A stretch of 64,000 bases of DNA from the NCBI RefSeq assembly GCF_034931305.1, contig NZ_JAYGHY010000005.1, positions 42,919 to 106,918 on the forward strand. Direction: 5' to 3'. The notes under the pieces are model-generated. The model did not search any database and was not told the origin of the DNA. It was given only the letters and a program-made list of their open reading frames with translations. Positions 34,348-41,990 of this stretch are shown here, piece after piece; position 1 is the first letter of the stretch; every line of letters begins with the position of its first letter. The position numbers and the translations under genes are program-made. This DNA is from Cyanobium gracile_A (GTDB lineage: Bacteria > Cyanobacteriota > Cyanobacteriia > PCC-6307 > Cyanobiaceae).

Positions 34348-34359
34348 CGAAGGGCGCGC

Positions 34360-35127
34360 TCAGAGCAGGGAGCCGTCGAGACTGCGCAGGCGGCCCGCCA
34401 GTTCCTCGCGCAGTTCCAGGAAGGGTTGGGACACCCGCAGGTGGCGCAGATCGGTGCGATCCAGCTGCACGGCCACGGTGTGAACGATCCTGCCGGGCCG
34501 CGGCGCCATGATATGAACCGTGCCGGCGAGGAGCAGGGCTTCCTCGATGTCGTGGGTGATCAGCAGGGCCGTGAGCCCCGTGGTCTTCCAGAGGTCGTGG
34601 AGGAACTCCTGCATGGACTCCCTGATCTGCAGATCCAGCGCCCCGAAGGGCTCATCCAGCAGCAACACCTTCGGCTCGGTGGCCAGGGCCCGGGCGATCG
34701 CCACCCGCTGCTGCATCCCCCCGGAGAGTTCCCGCGGCAGCAGCCGGGCTGCGTCCGCCAGGCCGACGACGTCGAGGAAGTAGGCGGTCCGCTCCCGGAT
34801 CTCGGCCTTGCCCCTGCCCTGGAGCGACAGGCCGAAGGCGACGTTCTGGGCCGCCGTGAGCCAGGGGTAGAGGCTGTACTTCTGGAACACCATGCCCCGG
34901 TCGGAGCCGGGGCGCCTGACCAGCTCACCATCCAGGTGGATGGTGCCCGCACTGGGCCGCTCCAGACCGGCGATCAAGCGCATCACGGTGGATTTGCCCG
35001 ACCCCGAGCTTCCCACCATGGCCATGAACTGGCCGGACACCAGTTCGAAGCTGATGTCCTCGAGGACGAGCTTGCGATCACGCCCCTCACCGAAGCTCTT
35101 GGAGACGTTGGAAACCTGGAGATGCAT
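34360..35127 (-). CDS. ABC transporter ATPase (guanidine operon importer)
   Basis: 255 aa nucleotide-binding subunit of the nitrate/taurine type. Walker A GSSGSGKST, Q-loop MVFQKYSLYPWLT, signature LSGGMQQRVAIARAL, Walker B VLLLDEPFGALD and the H-loop THDIEEALLL are all intact. Complete length. 5 bp after the permease and before the Rieske gene. It powers uptake of the substrate bound by the lipoprotein at 35915-36925; guanidine is inferred from the riboswitch and gdmH. Confidence 0.93.
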   Translation of the reverse strand: MHLQVSNVSKSFGEGRDRKLVLEDISFELVSGQFMAMVGSSGSGKSTVMRLIAGLERPSAGTIHLDGELVRRPGSDRGMVFQKYSLYPWLTAAQNVAFGLSLQGRGKAEIRERTAYFLDVVGLADAARLLPRELSGGMQQRVAIARALATEPKVLLLDEPFGALDLQIRESMQEFLHDLWKTTGLTALLITHDIEEALLLAGTVHIMAPRPGRIVHTVAVQLDRTDLRHLRVSQPFLELREELAGRLRSLDGSLL

Positions 35128-35132
35128 GGGGT

Positions 35133-35909
35133 TCAGTTGGCCCAGGAACAGGCCCGACGCATCAGGAATCGGAAGCCGAGATCGATGATCAAGCCGATCA
35201 GGCCGATCACGATCAGGCCGACGAAAATCTCATCGGTGCGCAGGAATCTCTGGGCCAGGCTGATGCGTTTTCCCAGGCCCTCGTTGGCCGCCACCAGTTC
35301 GGCAACGATCACCAGATTCCAGGCCGACGCCATGTTGATCCGGTAGGTGTCGAGCACCTGGGGGGCAATGAAGGGGGCCACCACCCTGGTGAGGATCGGC
35401 AGACCCCGGCCGCCCAGAGTGAGGGCCGTTTCCACCAGTTCGGAGGGAACGAACTTCACCGCATCCATGATCATCAGGGTGTTGAAGAAAAAGGTGCCGA
35501 TGAAGATGAGCATCACCTTGGGCAGCTCTTCCAGACCGAAATAGATGATCAGCAGGGGAATGAAGGCCGGCGCGGGCATGTACCGGATCAACCCCATCAG
35601 CGGCTCGAGGAGATAGCAGATCGTTCGGTTCGTGCCCATGGCGATGCCGATCGGCAAAGCCAGCCCGGCGGAGATCACGAATCCCAGGAAGACCCGCTGG
35701 ATGCTGGCGATGGCGTCCTTGACCAGAATCCCCTGCTGGAACTGGTCGCTGCCCGCCAGCCACACCGCCCCTGGCCCGGGCAGGAAGAGCTTGTCGACCA
35801 TGCCACTGGAGGTGGTCAGGAACCACACCACAAAGACCGTGAGGATGCCGAACACCCCCAGGACCCAGGGGTGATGGAAGAAGCGGCGCAGAGCAGGAGA
35901 CCGGACCAT
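35133..35909 (-). CDS. ABC transporter permease (guanidine operon importer)
   Basis: 258 aa inner-membrane permease of the BPD_transp_1 (SsuC/TauC) type with about six spans. The EAA-like loop, facing the ATPase, reads ALTLGGRGLPILTRVVAPFIAPQVLDTYR, here split as LTLGGRGLPIL and APFIAPQVLDTYR. ATG 35909 is preferred over TTG 35918. It is 5 bp after the binding-protein gene and 5 bp before the ATPase gene. Confidence 0.92.
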   Translation of the reverse strand: MVRSPALRRFFHHPWVLGVFGILTVFVVWFLTTSSGMVDKLFLPGPGAVWLAGSDQFQQGILVKDAIASIQRVFLGFVISAGLALPIGIAMGTNRTICYLLEPLMGLIRYMPAPAFIPLLIIYFGLEELPKVMLIFIGTFFFNTLMIMDAVKFVPSELVETALTLGGRGLPILTRVVAPFIAPQVLDTYRINMASAWNLVIVAELVAANEGLGKRISLAQRFLRTDEIFVGLIVIGLIGLIIDLGFRFLMRRACSWAN

Positions 35910-35914
35910 GGCGG

Positions 35915-36925
35915 TCAAGGAGCGTTGTCGACGAACTGGGAATTCAGCAGGTTGGTCAGGTCAGGCTTGGTCTTGGCCAGGCCCGTTTCCACCAGGAAGG
36001 CGCTGATCTGCTCGGCGGCATAGGGCAGCGACAGCATCGTGGTGCCCTGTTTGAAGTTGCTGCGATTTTCCTCAAGGGTCTGGATGGTGGTGCCGGCGTT
36101 GTACGCCTTGAACTCCGCCTCGCTGACACCGGAGCGCTCCACCAGGATCGGCAGGGTGCCGGCGGGATCGTCCTTGATGGTCTTGAGCGTGGCGAACCAG
36201 GCGTTGACGATCTTCTGAACCTTTTCGGGATTCTTGGCGACGAAGTCGGTGCGGCAGACGAGCAGATCGCTGATCGCTCCCGGATGGTCCTTGGAGGTGG
36301 CCAGGGCCCGGCTGCCGGGACGCTTCAGGGCCTGGGTGGTGAAGGGGGCATAGACGCCCGCCGCATCCACCTTGCCGGCGGCGAAGGCCGCAGCAGCGGC
36401 GCCGGTTTCCAGGGGGACGAAGGTGATGTCCTTGGCGGAGAGCCCCGCCTCCTTGAGCACCTTCAGCAGCAGGAAGTGGTCGACGGTGCCTTCCTCGGCG
36501 GCCACCTTCTTACCCTTCAATCCAGGGATTGTGGTGATTTCCGCTGCGGCGATGATCTGATCATTTCCAGTGGAAAAATCGTTCTGCAGCACGACCTGCA
36601 GATCCGCACCGCCAGCCACGGAACTGATGGTGTCGTTGAGGGTCTGGCTGTTGCAGTCAAGCTGGCCGGCGTTGAGGGCATTGATGGAGTCGAGGTAGCC
36701 GTCGAACCACTGCATCGAGGCCGACACACCCTGAGCCTTGAACAGGTCCTTGGCCTCAGTGACTTTCCATGGGAACCAGCCTGGCCAGGCGCTGTAGCCG
36801 ATCTTCACCGGCGCGTCCTGACTCACTGGTTGCTGACATCCAGCCAGCAATCCTCCCCCGAGGGTGGCCACCAGAGCGAGGGAAAGAGCCCGGCGTTGAC
36901 GACGAATCAAGGAAAACTTCAGCAT
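35915..36925 (-). CDS. ABC transporter substrate-binding lipoprotein (guanidine operon)
   Basis: 336 aa from ATG 36925. Lipoprotein signal with lipobox LLAGC, then an NMT1/SsuA-type periplasmic binding domain: VKIGYSAWPGWFPWKVTEA near the N-terminus, KGKKVAAEEGTVDHFLLL, KVDAAGVYAPFT. The same group serves taurine, nitrate and sulfonates; in Synechocystis a similar ABC set (sll1080-1082) stands with the guanidine hydrolase. 112 bp separate it from the upstream GlnT gene, so an internal promoter is possible. Confidence 0.9.
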   Translation of the reverse strand: MLKFSLIRRQRRALSLALVATLGGGLLAGCQQPVSQDAPVKIGYSAWPGWFPWKVTEAKDLFKAQGVSASMQWFDGYLDSINALNAGQLDCNSQTLNDTISSVAGGADLQVVLQNDFSTGNDQIIAAAEITTIPGLKGKKVAAEEGTVDHFLLLKVLKEAGLSAKDITFVPLETGAAAAAFAAGKVDAAGVYAPFTTQALKRPGSRALATSKDHPGAISDLLVCRTDFVAKNPEKVQKIVNAWFATLKTIKDDPAGTLPILVERSGVSEAEFKAYNAGTTIQTLEENRSNFKQGTTMLSLPYAAEQISAFLVETGLAKTKPDLTNLLNSQFVDNAP

Positions 36926-37037
36926 CAGAGGAATCGGGGAAAGGGTGGCGTCAGGAGATGGGAATCCGGACTGACTTTGGCGATCTGGCTGATCACGTGG
37001 TAGGCCGGTGATCGCAGGACCGCTTGTGGAGAGGGCG

Positions 37038-38402
37038 TCAGAAGAACTCCAGATAACGCTGCTGCTCCCATTCGGAAACCGCAGAGTGGTAAGACTCCCA
37101 CTCTTCTCTTTTATAGGTGATAAATGCCTTGAACATGGCATCACCGAATACGCTTTGGGCAAGTGGATCCTGGGCGAAAGCATCGACGGCCTCCCCGAGG
37201 GTTCGCGGCAGCATCGTCAGGCCCCGTTCGGCCCGTTCCGCTGCGCTGAGTGTGTAAGCATTGACCAGATTGGGCGCGCCGGGATCGAGTTCTTCGCGGA
37301 TCCCTTCCAGCCCGGCTGCGAGCATCAGGGCGGCGCCAAGATAGGGGTTGCAGGAGATGTCAGCGGCCCGGCATTCCACCCGTCCGCCCGGTGAGGGAAT
37401 GCGCAGCATATTGGTGCGATTGTTGTTGCCGTAACACACGAAAACCGGAGCCCATGTGAAGCCCGACATGCTCCCCTGCGCCACCAATCGCTTGTAACTG
37501 TTCACCGTCGGAGCGATCACCGCGCAGATGGCGGCTGCGTGGCGGAGCACGCCGGCGATGAAGTGCTCCGCCAGCCGGGTGACCTTCCCCGGGGTCGCTT
37601 CGGGGGTGGCGAACAGGTTGGCGCCCGTCTGCCCATCCGCCAGGGACATGTTGAAATGGGCGCCGCTGCCGGTGCGATCGCCGAAGGGCTTGGGCATGAA
37701 GGTGGCCAGCAGCCCATGGCGATGGGCGATCTCCTTCGCCATCAGCTTGAAGAAGGTGAGCCGATCGGCCATGGTGAGAACTTCGGCGTAATCGAAGTCG
37801 GTTTCAAACTGGCCAGGACCATCTTCGTGATCGAAGGAATAGACCCCCCAGCCCAGATCGTTCATCGCCTGCACCAGCTCGTCCAGCCAGGGCAGGTTGT
37901 CGAGCAGGCCGCGCACGTCGTAGGCGGGTTTGTCGAGGGTGTCGCGGTCGCTGTAGGGCACCCAGCCGCCCGCCGCGCCCTTCTTGAGCACGAAGAACTC
38001 GGTTTCGATGCCGAGGTTGAAGCGGAAGCCCATGGCGGCGGCCTCCTGGCGGACGCGGCCGAGGATGTGGCGGCTGCAGGCGTCGAAGGGCTGGCCGTGC
38101 AGATGCAGGTCGCTGGCGAACCAGGCCACCTCCCGTTGCCAGGGCAGCACGGTGACGCTGGCGGGATCGGGGACGGCGGCCACCTCGTCGTCACTCACCT
38201 CCTGGGGAACCCCGTCGAGGGCCGCCCCGGTGAACAACTCGGAGCCGGCCATCATCTGGCCCAGGTGCTCCAGGGGCACGGCCTTGGCCTTGCTGACGCC
38301 GTGCAGGTCGACGAAGCTCGCCAGGGCGTAGCGGACCCCCTTGGAGCGCAGGTCGGCCTGCAGGGCCGTGGTGGGATCGGAGGCGGGATGCTGGTGACTC
38401 AT
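37038..38402 (-). CDS. GlnT-type glutamate-amine ligase in guanidine operon
   Basis: 454 aa GS-fold ligase (type III GlnT group). Motifs: GIETEFFV (133-135), DHEDGPGQFE (191-200), GSGAHFNMS (245-253), GNNNRTNMLRIP and RVECRAADISCNPY. Position 251 is Asn where most GS have the second His of HxH (ATP/metal-site region), so its activity or substrate may be altered. It is longer than the second GlnT-like gene and keeps the C-terminal EWESYHSAVSEWEQQR helix. Its ATG overlaps the hypB stop by 1 nt (TGATG), so it is firmly part of the operon and probably captures ammonia or an amine released from guanidines. Confidence 0.88.
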   Translation of the reverse strand: MSHQHPASDPTTALQADLRSKGVRYALASFVDLHGVSKAKAVPLEHLGQMMAGSELFTGAALDGVPQEVSDDEVAAVPDPASVTVLPWQREVAWFASDLHLHGQPFDACSRHILGRVRQEAAAMGFRFNLGIETEFFVLKKGAAGGWVPYSDRDTLDKPAYDVRGLLDNLPWLDELVQAMNDLGWGVYSFDHEDGPGQFETDFDYAEVLTMADRLTFFKLMAKEIAHRHGLLATFMPKPFGDRTGSGAHFNMSLADGQTGANLFATPEATPGKVTRLAEHFIAGVLRHAAAICAVIAPTVNSYKRLVAQGSMSGFTWAPVFVCYGNNNRTNMLRIPSPGGRVECRAADISCNPYLGAALMLAAGLEGIREELDPGAPNLVNAYTLSAAERAERGLTMLPRTLGEAVDAFAQDPLAQSVFGDAMFKAFITYKREEWESYHSAVSEWEQQRYLEFF

Positions 38403-39103
38403 CAGGCGTGCAGCAGGGCGGGGGAGGACTGGACGGCCTGGCGCTGGGCGTCGAGCCAGTCGTGCCAGGCCTCGAAGCCCTCTCCGGTGGTGGCGGAAAG
38501 GCGGAACACGGCGCAGCGGGGATTCACCTGGCGGATGTGGGCTTCGATCCGCTCCACATCCACCGGCAGGTGGGGCAGCAGATCCACCTTGGTGATCAGC
38601 ACGCAGTCGGCTTCCCGGAACATGACCGGGTACTTGAGCGGCTTGTCGTCGCCTTCGGTGACGCTCAGGAGGGCCACCTTGCGGTGCTCACCGATAGCGA
38701 ATTCGGCGGGGCAGACCAGGTTGCCCACGTTTTCCACCCAGAGCAGATCCAGCCCGGTCGGGTCCAGCCGCTGCTGCAGGAGTTTCAGCCCACCGCTCAC
38801 CATGGCGGCATCGAGGTGGCAGGCGCGGCCGGTGGTGATCGGCACCACCGGAATCCCCACGGCCTCCAGCCGCTCGGCATCGAGCAGGGTGGTCATGTCG
38901 CCTTCGAGCACAGCCATGGCCCAGCGGCTGGAGAGCGCGGCCAGGCTGCGCTCCAGCAGGGAGGTCTTGCCGGCGCCAGGGCTGCTCATCACGTTGAGAC
39001 AGAGCAGGTTCCAGGCGTCGAAGTGCTCGCGGTTGTGGTCGGCCCGGTGCTGGTTGGCCGCCAGCAGGTTGAGACCGAGGGTGTCTTCGAGGGGCATGTG
39101 CAT
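38402..39103 (-). CDS. ghaB: HypB-type nickel GTPase, guanidine hydrolase accessory
   Basis: 233 aa SIMIBI GTPase. Walker A SSPGAGKTSLLE, switch LEGDMTT, the ENVGNLVCP metal-site motif (Cys) and the TKVDLLP base-specificity motif are present. It lacks the N-terminal CxxCGC and His-rich stretches of some HypB proteins. Known from the family and from the Synechocystis guanidine hydrolase work: HypA/HypB-like partners load nickel into GdmH. No hydrogenase genes are in the window. 6 bp after hypA and overlapping glnT. Confidence 0.9.
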   Translation of the reverse strand: MHMPLEDTLGLNLLAANQHRADHNREHFDAWNLLCLNVMSSPGAGKTSLLERSLAALSSRWAMAVLEGDMTTLLDAERLEAVGIPVVPITTGRACHLDAAMVSGGLKLLQQRLDPTGLDLLWVENVGNLVCPAEFAIGEHRKVALLSVTEGDDKPLKYPVMFREADCVLITKVDLLPHLPVDVERIEAHIRQVNPRCAVFRLSATTGEGFEAWHDWLDAQRQAVQSSPALLHA

Positions 39104-39109
39104 GGCGGA

Positions 39110-39523
39110 TCAGCGGGCGGCTGTGGGACGGGAAGCGGTGGGCGGTGCGGTGGAGGCGGAAGGGGCGGTGTCGAAGCCGTAGGCGACGGAGCGGATCCGG
39201 AGCTCGCGGCCGCTGACGATCTCCTCCATCGGGTGCTGACAGCAGGGGGAGCGGAAGCCGTCGGCTGGATCGGGGCTGTAGGAGGCCTGGCAGCGGACGC
39301 AGCGACCCACCAGGAGGACCGACTCGATCACCAGTTCGGACCCGTCGAGCCAGGTGCCCTTCACGGCATCGGACCAGGTGACCACCAGCTGGTCGGGTTC
39401 GACGCAGGTGAAGGTGCCCACCTCAAGGTGGACCCGATCCACCAGGGGCACCCGGGGAGCGTGCTGCTGCTTCCATTCGTGCATGGAGAGGAGCAGGCAG
39501 CGGGTCATGTCGACTTCGTGCAC
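39110..39523 (-). CDS. ghaA: HypA-type nickel chaperone, guanidine hydrolase accessory
   Basis: 137 aa. The GTG at 39523 is chosen because it yields the essential N-terminal Met-His-Glu (fM-HEVDMTRC) that binds nickel in HypA; a start at the later ATG would lose it. Zinc site: CVRC and PCCQHP in a ribbon near residues 80-100. VDRVHLEVGTFTCVEP is the HypA core. A low-complexity Ala/Ser/Pro/Thr tail follows. It lies 4 bp after gdmH. It hands Ni2+ to GdmH with the HypB-type GTPase. Confidence 0.9.
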   Translation of the reverse strand: MHEVDMTRCLLLSMHEWKQQHAPRVPLVDRVHLEVGTFTCVEPDQLVVTWSDAVKGTWLDGSELVIESVLLVGRCVRCQASYSPDPADGFRSPCCQHPMEEIVSGRELRIRSVAYGFDTAPSASTAPPTASRPTAAR

Positions 39524-39527
39524 CCCC

Positions 39528-40742
39528 CTATCTCCAGGCGCGGTCAACCTGCATGTTGCAGTCGCTGTGAAGCCAGGCAGGGGCTGACTTCCGGGGCAGC
39601 TGGCCGCTTACCACGAGGTGAGCCATGGTGTCGCAGATCACCCGGGTCGCCATCAGGGAGGTCATGTCGCTGACGTCGTAGGGGGGGGAGACCTCCACCA
39701 CCTCAAGGCCGCAGACCGACACGTTGCGCACGATCAGCTCCAGCAGCTTCAGGGCTTCCCGCGGCAGCAGCCCCCCCGGCTCGGGCCAGCCGGTGCCCGG
39801 CACGAACCCGGCATCGATGCAGTCGATGTCGAAGGAGATGTAGACGCAGTCGGTGCCGTCGGTGGCCCGTTCGATGGCGAACTTGGCCGCCGCCTCCAGG
39901 CCCATGTCGCAGATGTCGGTGACGGTGAGCACGTTGGTGCCCCGTTCGCGGCAGACCTTCACCCCTTCGCGCGGCACCTGCCAGCCGCCGATGCCCAGCT
40001 GCACCAGGTTCTGGGCCGGGGCGTTGGCCATGTTGGTCGCATGGAACCACGGGGTGGTGTGCATGCGTTCGTCGAGGTCGGTCTCCTGGGTGTCGACGTG
40101 GCGATCGAAGTGGATGATGCCCACCTTCTTGTCGCCGAGGTGGCGGCAGACGCCCCGGACGGTGGGGAAGCCGATCGAGTGGTCGCCGCCCAGGATGATC
40201 GGGAAGGCGCCGCTGGCGAACACGTGGGCGATGCCTTTGGAAATCTGGTCGAAGCTCTTTTCGTTGTTGGCGGGGATGGTGAAGATGTCACCCACGTCAC
40301 AGAGGGTGATCTGCTCGCGCAGGTCGACCCCCATTTCGTAGTTGTAGGGGGTGTACAGGGCTGAAATGCGCCGGATCCCCTGGGGGCCGAAGCGGGTGCC
40401 GGGGCGGTAGGTGGTGCCGCTGTCGTGGGGCACGCCCACCACCGCGACGTCAAACTCCCCGACCCGGTTCACATCCTCCAGATACGGGGCCTTCATGAAG
40501 GTGTTGATGCCCGCGTAGTGGGGCAGCTCACCGCGGGAGAAGGTGGAGATGCGCCGATCGACGATGCTGCTGGCCGCCTCCAGGCCGTAGCGAAGGCCCT
40601 GGTCAACCTCCTGTTGCCAGCCCGTCAGGGGCAGGGCGGCTTCTTTCTCCAGGGCCCGGGCCCCTTCGCTGCCGGCAGGGTGACCGCCCCTCGCAAACGC
40701 ATCGGCCGCATCAGCTGCACTGCCGCTGGACGGTTCGTTCAT
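39528..40742 (-). CDS. gdmH: Ni2+-dependent guanidine hydrolase (ureohydrolase family)
   Basis: 404 aa arginase/agmatinase-fold enzyme that splits guanidine to urea and ammonium. Metal ligands: H188 (GGDHSIGFP), D213/H215/D217 (HFDRHVD; Arg replaces the usual Ala) and D305/D307 (SFDIDCID). The loop PGTGWPEPGG has Trp (W319) where agmatinases have Thr, and an N-terminal extension of about 95 residues is present; both resemble Synechocystis Sll1077, the founding GdmH. Annotators often call it agmatinase/SpeB. The guanidine-I riboswitch just upstream, and HypA/HypB-type genes downstream, make guanidine by far the better call. Confidence 0.93.
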   Translation of the reverse strand: MNEPSSGSAADAADAFARGGHPAGSEGARALEKEAALPLTGWQQEVDQGLRYGLEAASSIVDRRISTFSRGELPHYAGINTFMKAPYLEDVNRVGEFDVAVVGVPHDSGTTYRPGTRFGPQGIRRISALYTPYNYEMGVDLREQITLCDVGDIFTIPANNEKSFDQISKGIAHVFASGAFPIILGGDHSIGFPTVRGVCRHLGDKKVGIIHFDRHVDTQETDLDERMHTTPWFHATNMANAPAQNLVQLGIGGWQVPREGVKVCRERGTNVLTVTDICDMGLEAAAKFAIERATDGTDCVYISFDIDCIDAGFVPGTGWPEPGGLLPREALKLLELIVRNVSVCGLEVVEVSPPYDVSDMTSLMATRVICDTMAHLVVSGQLPRKSAPAWLHSDCNMQVDRAWR

Positions 40743-40775
40743 TCAGACCTCTGGGCACGGGTGGAAATGGGGCGG

Positions 40776-40915
40776 TCTCCCGGGCTTTTGTCCCTCCGTG
40801 CCACTCGCTGTTTCGAAGGCGTGGGCCACACAAAACAGTGAATGTGCTTCTCTCGGACCAGGCATCCCTTCCACGGATGGCAGAGCCAGCTGTGGGGGAT
40901 CGGAACCCTAGAAGC
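40776..40915 (-). promoter_or_regulatory. Guanidine-I riboswitch (ykkC class)
   Basis: On the minus strand all the conserved ykkC blocks appear in order: CTAGGGTTCCG (40911-40901), CTGGTCCGAGAGA (about 40861-40849), and GGGACAAAAGCCCGGGAGA (40794-40776). The gdmH ATG follows 34 nt later with an AGAGG ribosome site. The class binds free guanidinium and turns on genes for its removal. Confidence 0.95.
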
Positions 40916-40958
40916 AACTTCCGCTCAGGCATGGTGAAGGTCCTTGGAACTGACCGTT

Positions 40959-40972
40959 GTGACGGTTGCTAC
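40959..40972 (-). promoter_or_regulatory. Candidate NtcA box of the guanidine operon
   Basis: Minus strand GTAGCAACCGTCAC: GTA-N8-CAC, one change from GTA-N8-TAC. A -10-like CACCAT lies 22 nt downstream (40936-40931), placing the inferred start near 40924, just before the riboswitch, with the box centred at about -41, the classic NtcA activator position. Confidence 0.5.
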
Positions 40973-40990
40973 CGGAACCTCCGGGTCGGC

Positions 40991-41269
40991 TCAGGTGGGA
41001 CAGGGGAGGCCCGCCGCCTTGCGGTTGGTTTCGCGGCGCAACAACAGAAAGAGGTAGTCCGGGTCCTTGTACTGGCTCGGCAGGCACTGGTGCAGCTGCT
41101 CGAGGCGGTGCCAGCAGACCGTTCGCTGGATCTTCTTCAGGGTTCGTCCTTCCCGGACCAAAAGGCGCAAGGCCTTGCAATACATCGAATAGTTGGCCTC
41201 CAGTTCACCGATGGTGACTTTCGGAATCGTGGCCTTCGGCAGGGACGCTGGAAGCGATCGGGCGCTCAT
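40991..41269 (-). CDS. Small paralogous protein, copy B
   Basis: 92 aa from ATG 41269 (MSARSLPASLPKATI). The core IGELEANYSMYCKALRLL and VREGRTLKKIQRTVCWHRL matches the protein at 19885-20151 over about 55 residues with many identities; both keep Cys in MYC/SYC and in TVCW and the Tyr-x-(D/E)-P end. Function unknown. It is 18 bp from the NtcA-like box of the guanidine operon and on the same strand, upstream, and is divergent from two 52-codon genes. Confidence 0.7.
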   Translation of the reverse strand: MSARSLPASLPKATIPKVTIGELEANYSMYCKALRLLVREGRTLKKIQRTVCWHRLEQLHQCLPSQYKDPDYLFLLLRRETNRKAAGLPCPT

Positions 41270-41457
41270 CGGCCATCCTTCGGGGCAGGCCCCGCAGAGA
41301 TCCTTCCACTGTCGTTCATGGCCGGCCATCGCGCGCCCCCCAAACGGGGACATTCGGGGCTTGGGCGCCGCCATGGGGGTTCGCTGACCCGAACGCGGCG
41401 ATGCTGCTGCACCCCTTCCGATTCAGTTAAGGTTTTGGCAACAGATCGACACCAGCC

Positions 41458-41616
41458 ATGAACGCTGACCATCCCGTTCTGAATGCGCTGCTGGAGCAGC
41501 TCCGCTCCCTCAACGAGCAGTACAGCCGTCTGCCCAACGAAATCAACCGCTACCGGGTTGTCCGCCAGGAGCAACTGATCTCCCAGTGGGCCCCAGGCTT
41601 CAGCCTTGCCGTCTGA
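41458..41616 (+). CDS. 52-aa protein, tandem copy 1
   Basis: ATG 41458 to TGA 41616. Begins MNADHPVLNALLEQL and ends with the conserved block RYRVVRQEQLISQW. It is a clear paralogue of the next gene (same length, about half the residues identical: HPV, L..SL..QY.R.P, RYR.VRQEQLI.QW). Conservation of frame and length between the copies supports translation. Probably a small helical cytosolic protein, role unknown. Confidence 0.75.
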   Translation: MNADHPVLNALLEQLRSLNEQYSRLPNEINRYRVVRQEQLISQWAPGFSLAV

Positions 41617-41686
41617 GCCGTCCTCCGCTCTCAAGCCTTGCATTGATTAATTTTCAATACGATATCGATACCTTTCTGCCCAGGTC

Positions 41687-41845
41687 ATGAACAAAAATCA
41701 TCCCGTCTACCACTCGCTGGTCTCCAGGCTTGAAAGCCTCAAGGATCAGTACCGGCGCCACCCCTGCGAGACAAGCCGCTATCGGCTGGTACGACAGGAG
41801 CAGTTGATTGCCCAGTGGGTCCAGACTTCCGATTTTCCCTCCTGA
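41687..41845 (+). CDS. 52-aa protein, tandem copy 2
   Basis: ATG 41687 to TGA 41845. Begins MNKNHPVYHSLVSRL, with RYRLVRQEQLIAQW near the end, and shares length and core with the preceding gene. AAAAAT-type codons at the start (AAC AAA AAT) are AT-richer than the rest. CGATATCG just upstream (41660s) may belong to its promoter. It is a tandem duplication that has since diverged. Confidence 0.75.
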   Translation: MNKNHPVYHSLVSRLESLKDQYRRHPCETSRYRLVRQEQLIAQWVQTSDFPS

Positions 41846-41990
41846 GGGGTGCTTCAGCGACGTCAGCCGGGGTCGGCGATGCCGGCCGACGTTCCCTCGC
41901 AACGCTGCCTGTTTGTCCCAGGGTGACCGTTGTTGCCGTCTCTCAGCCGGGGATGGGCTATTCCGTCAACAGCTCACCTTCCACAGTGGT

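Noticed and set aside
38402..39523. HypA/HypB as evidence of a NiFe hydrogenase cluster
   Set aside because: No hydrogenase structural or other hyp genes are nearby, and the operon context is guanidine hydrolysis.
39528..40742. Agmatinase (SpeB) call
   Set aside because: Riboswitch, nickel chaperones, N-terminal extension and the PGTGWPEP loop all favour guanidine hydrolase.
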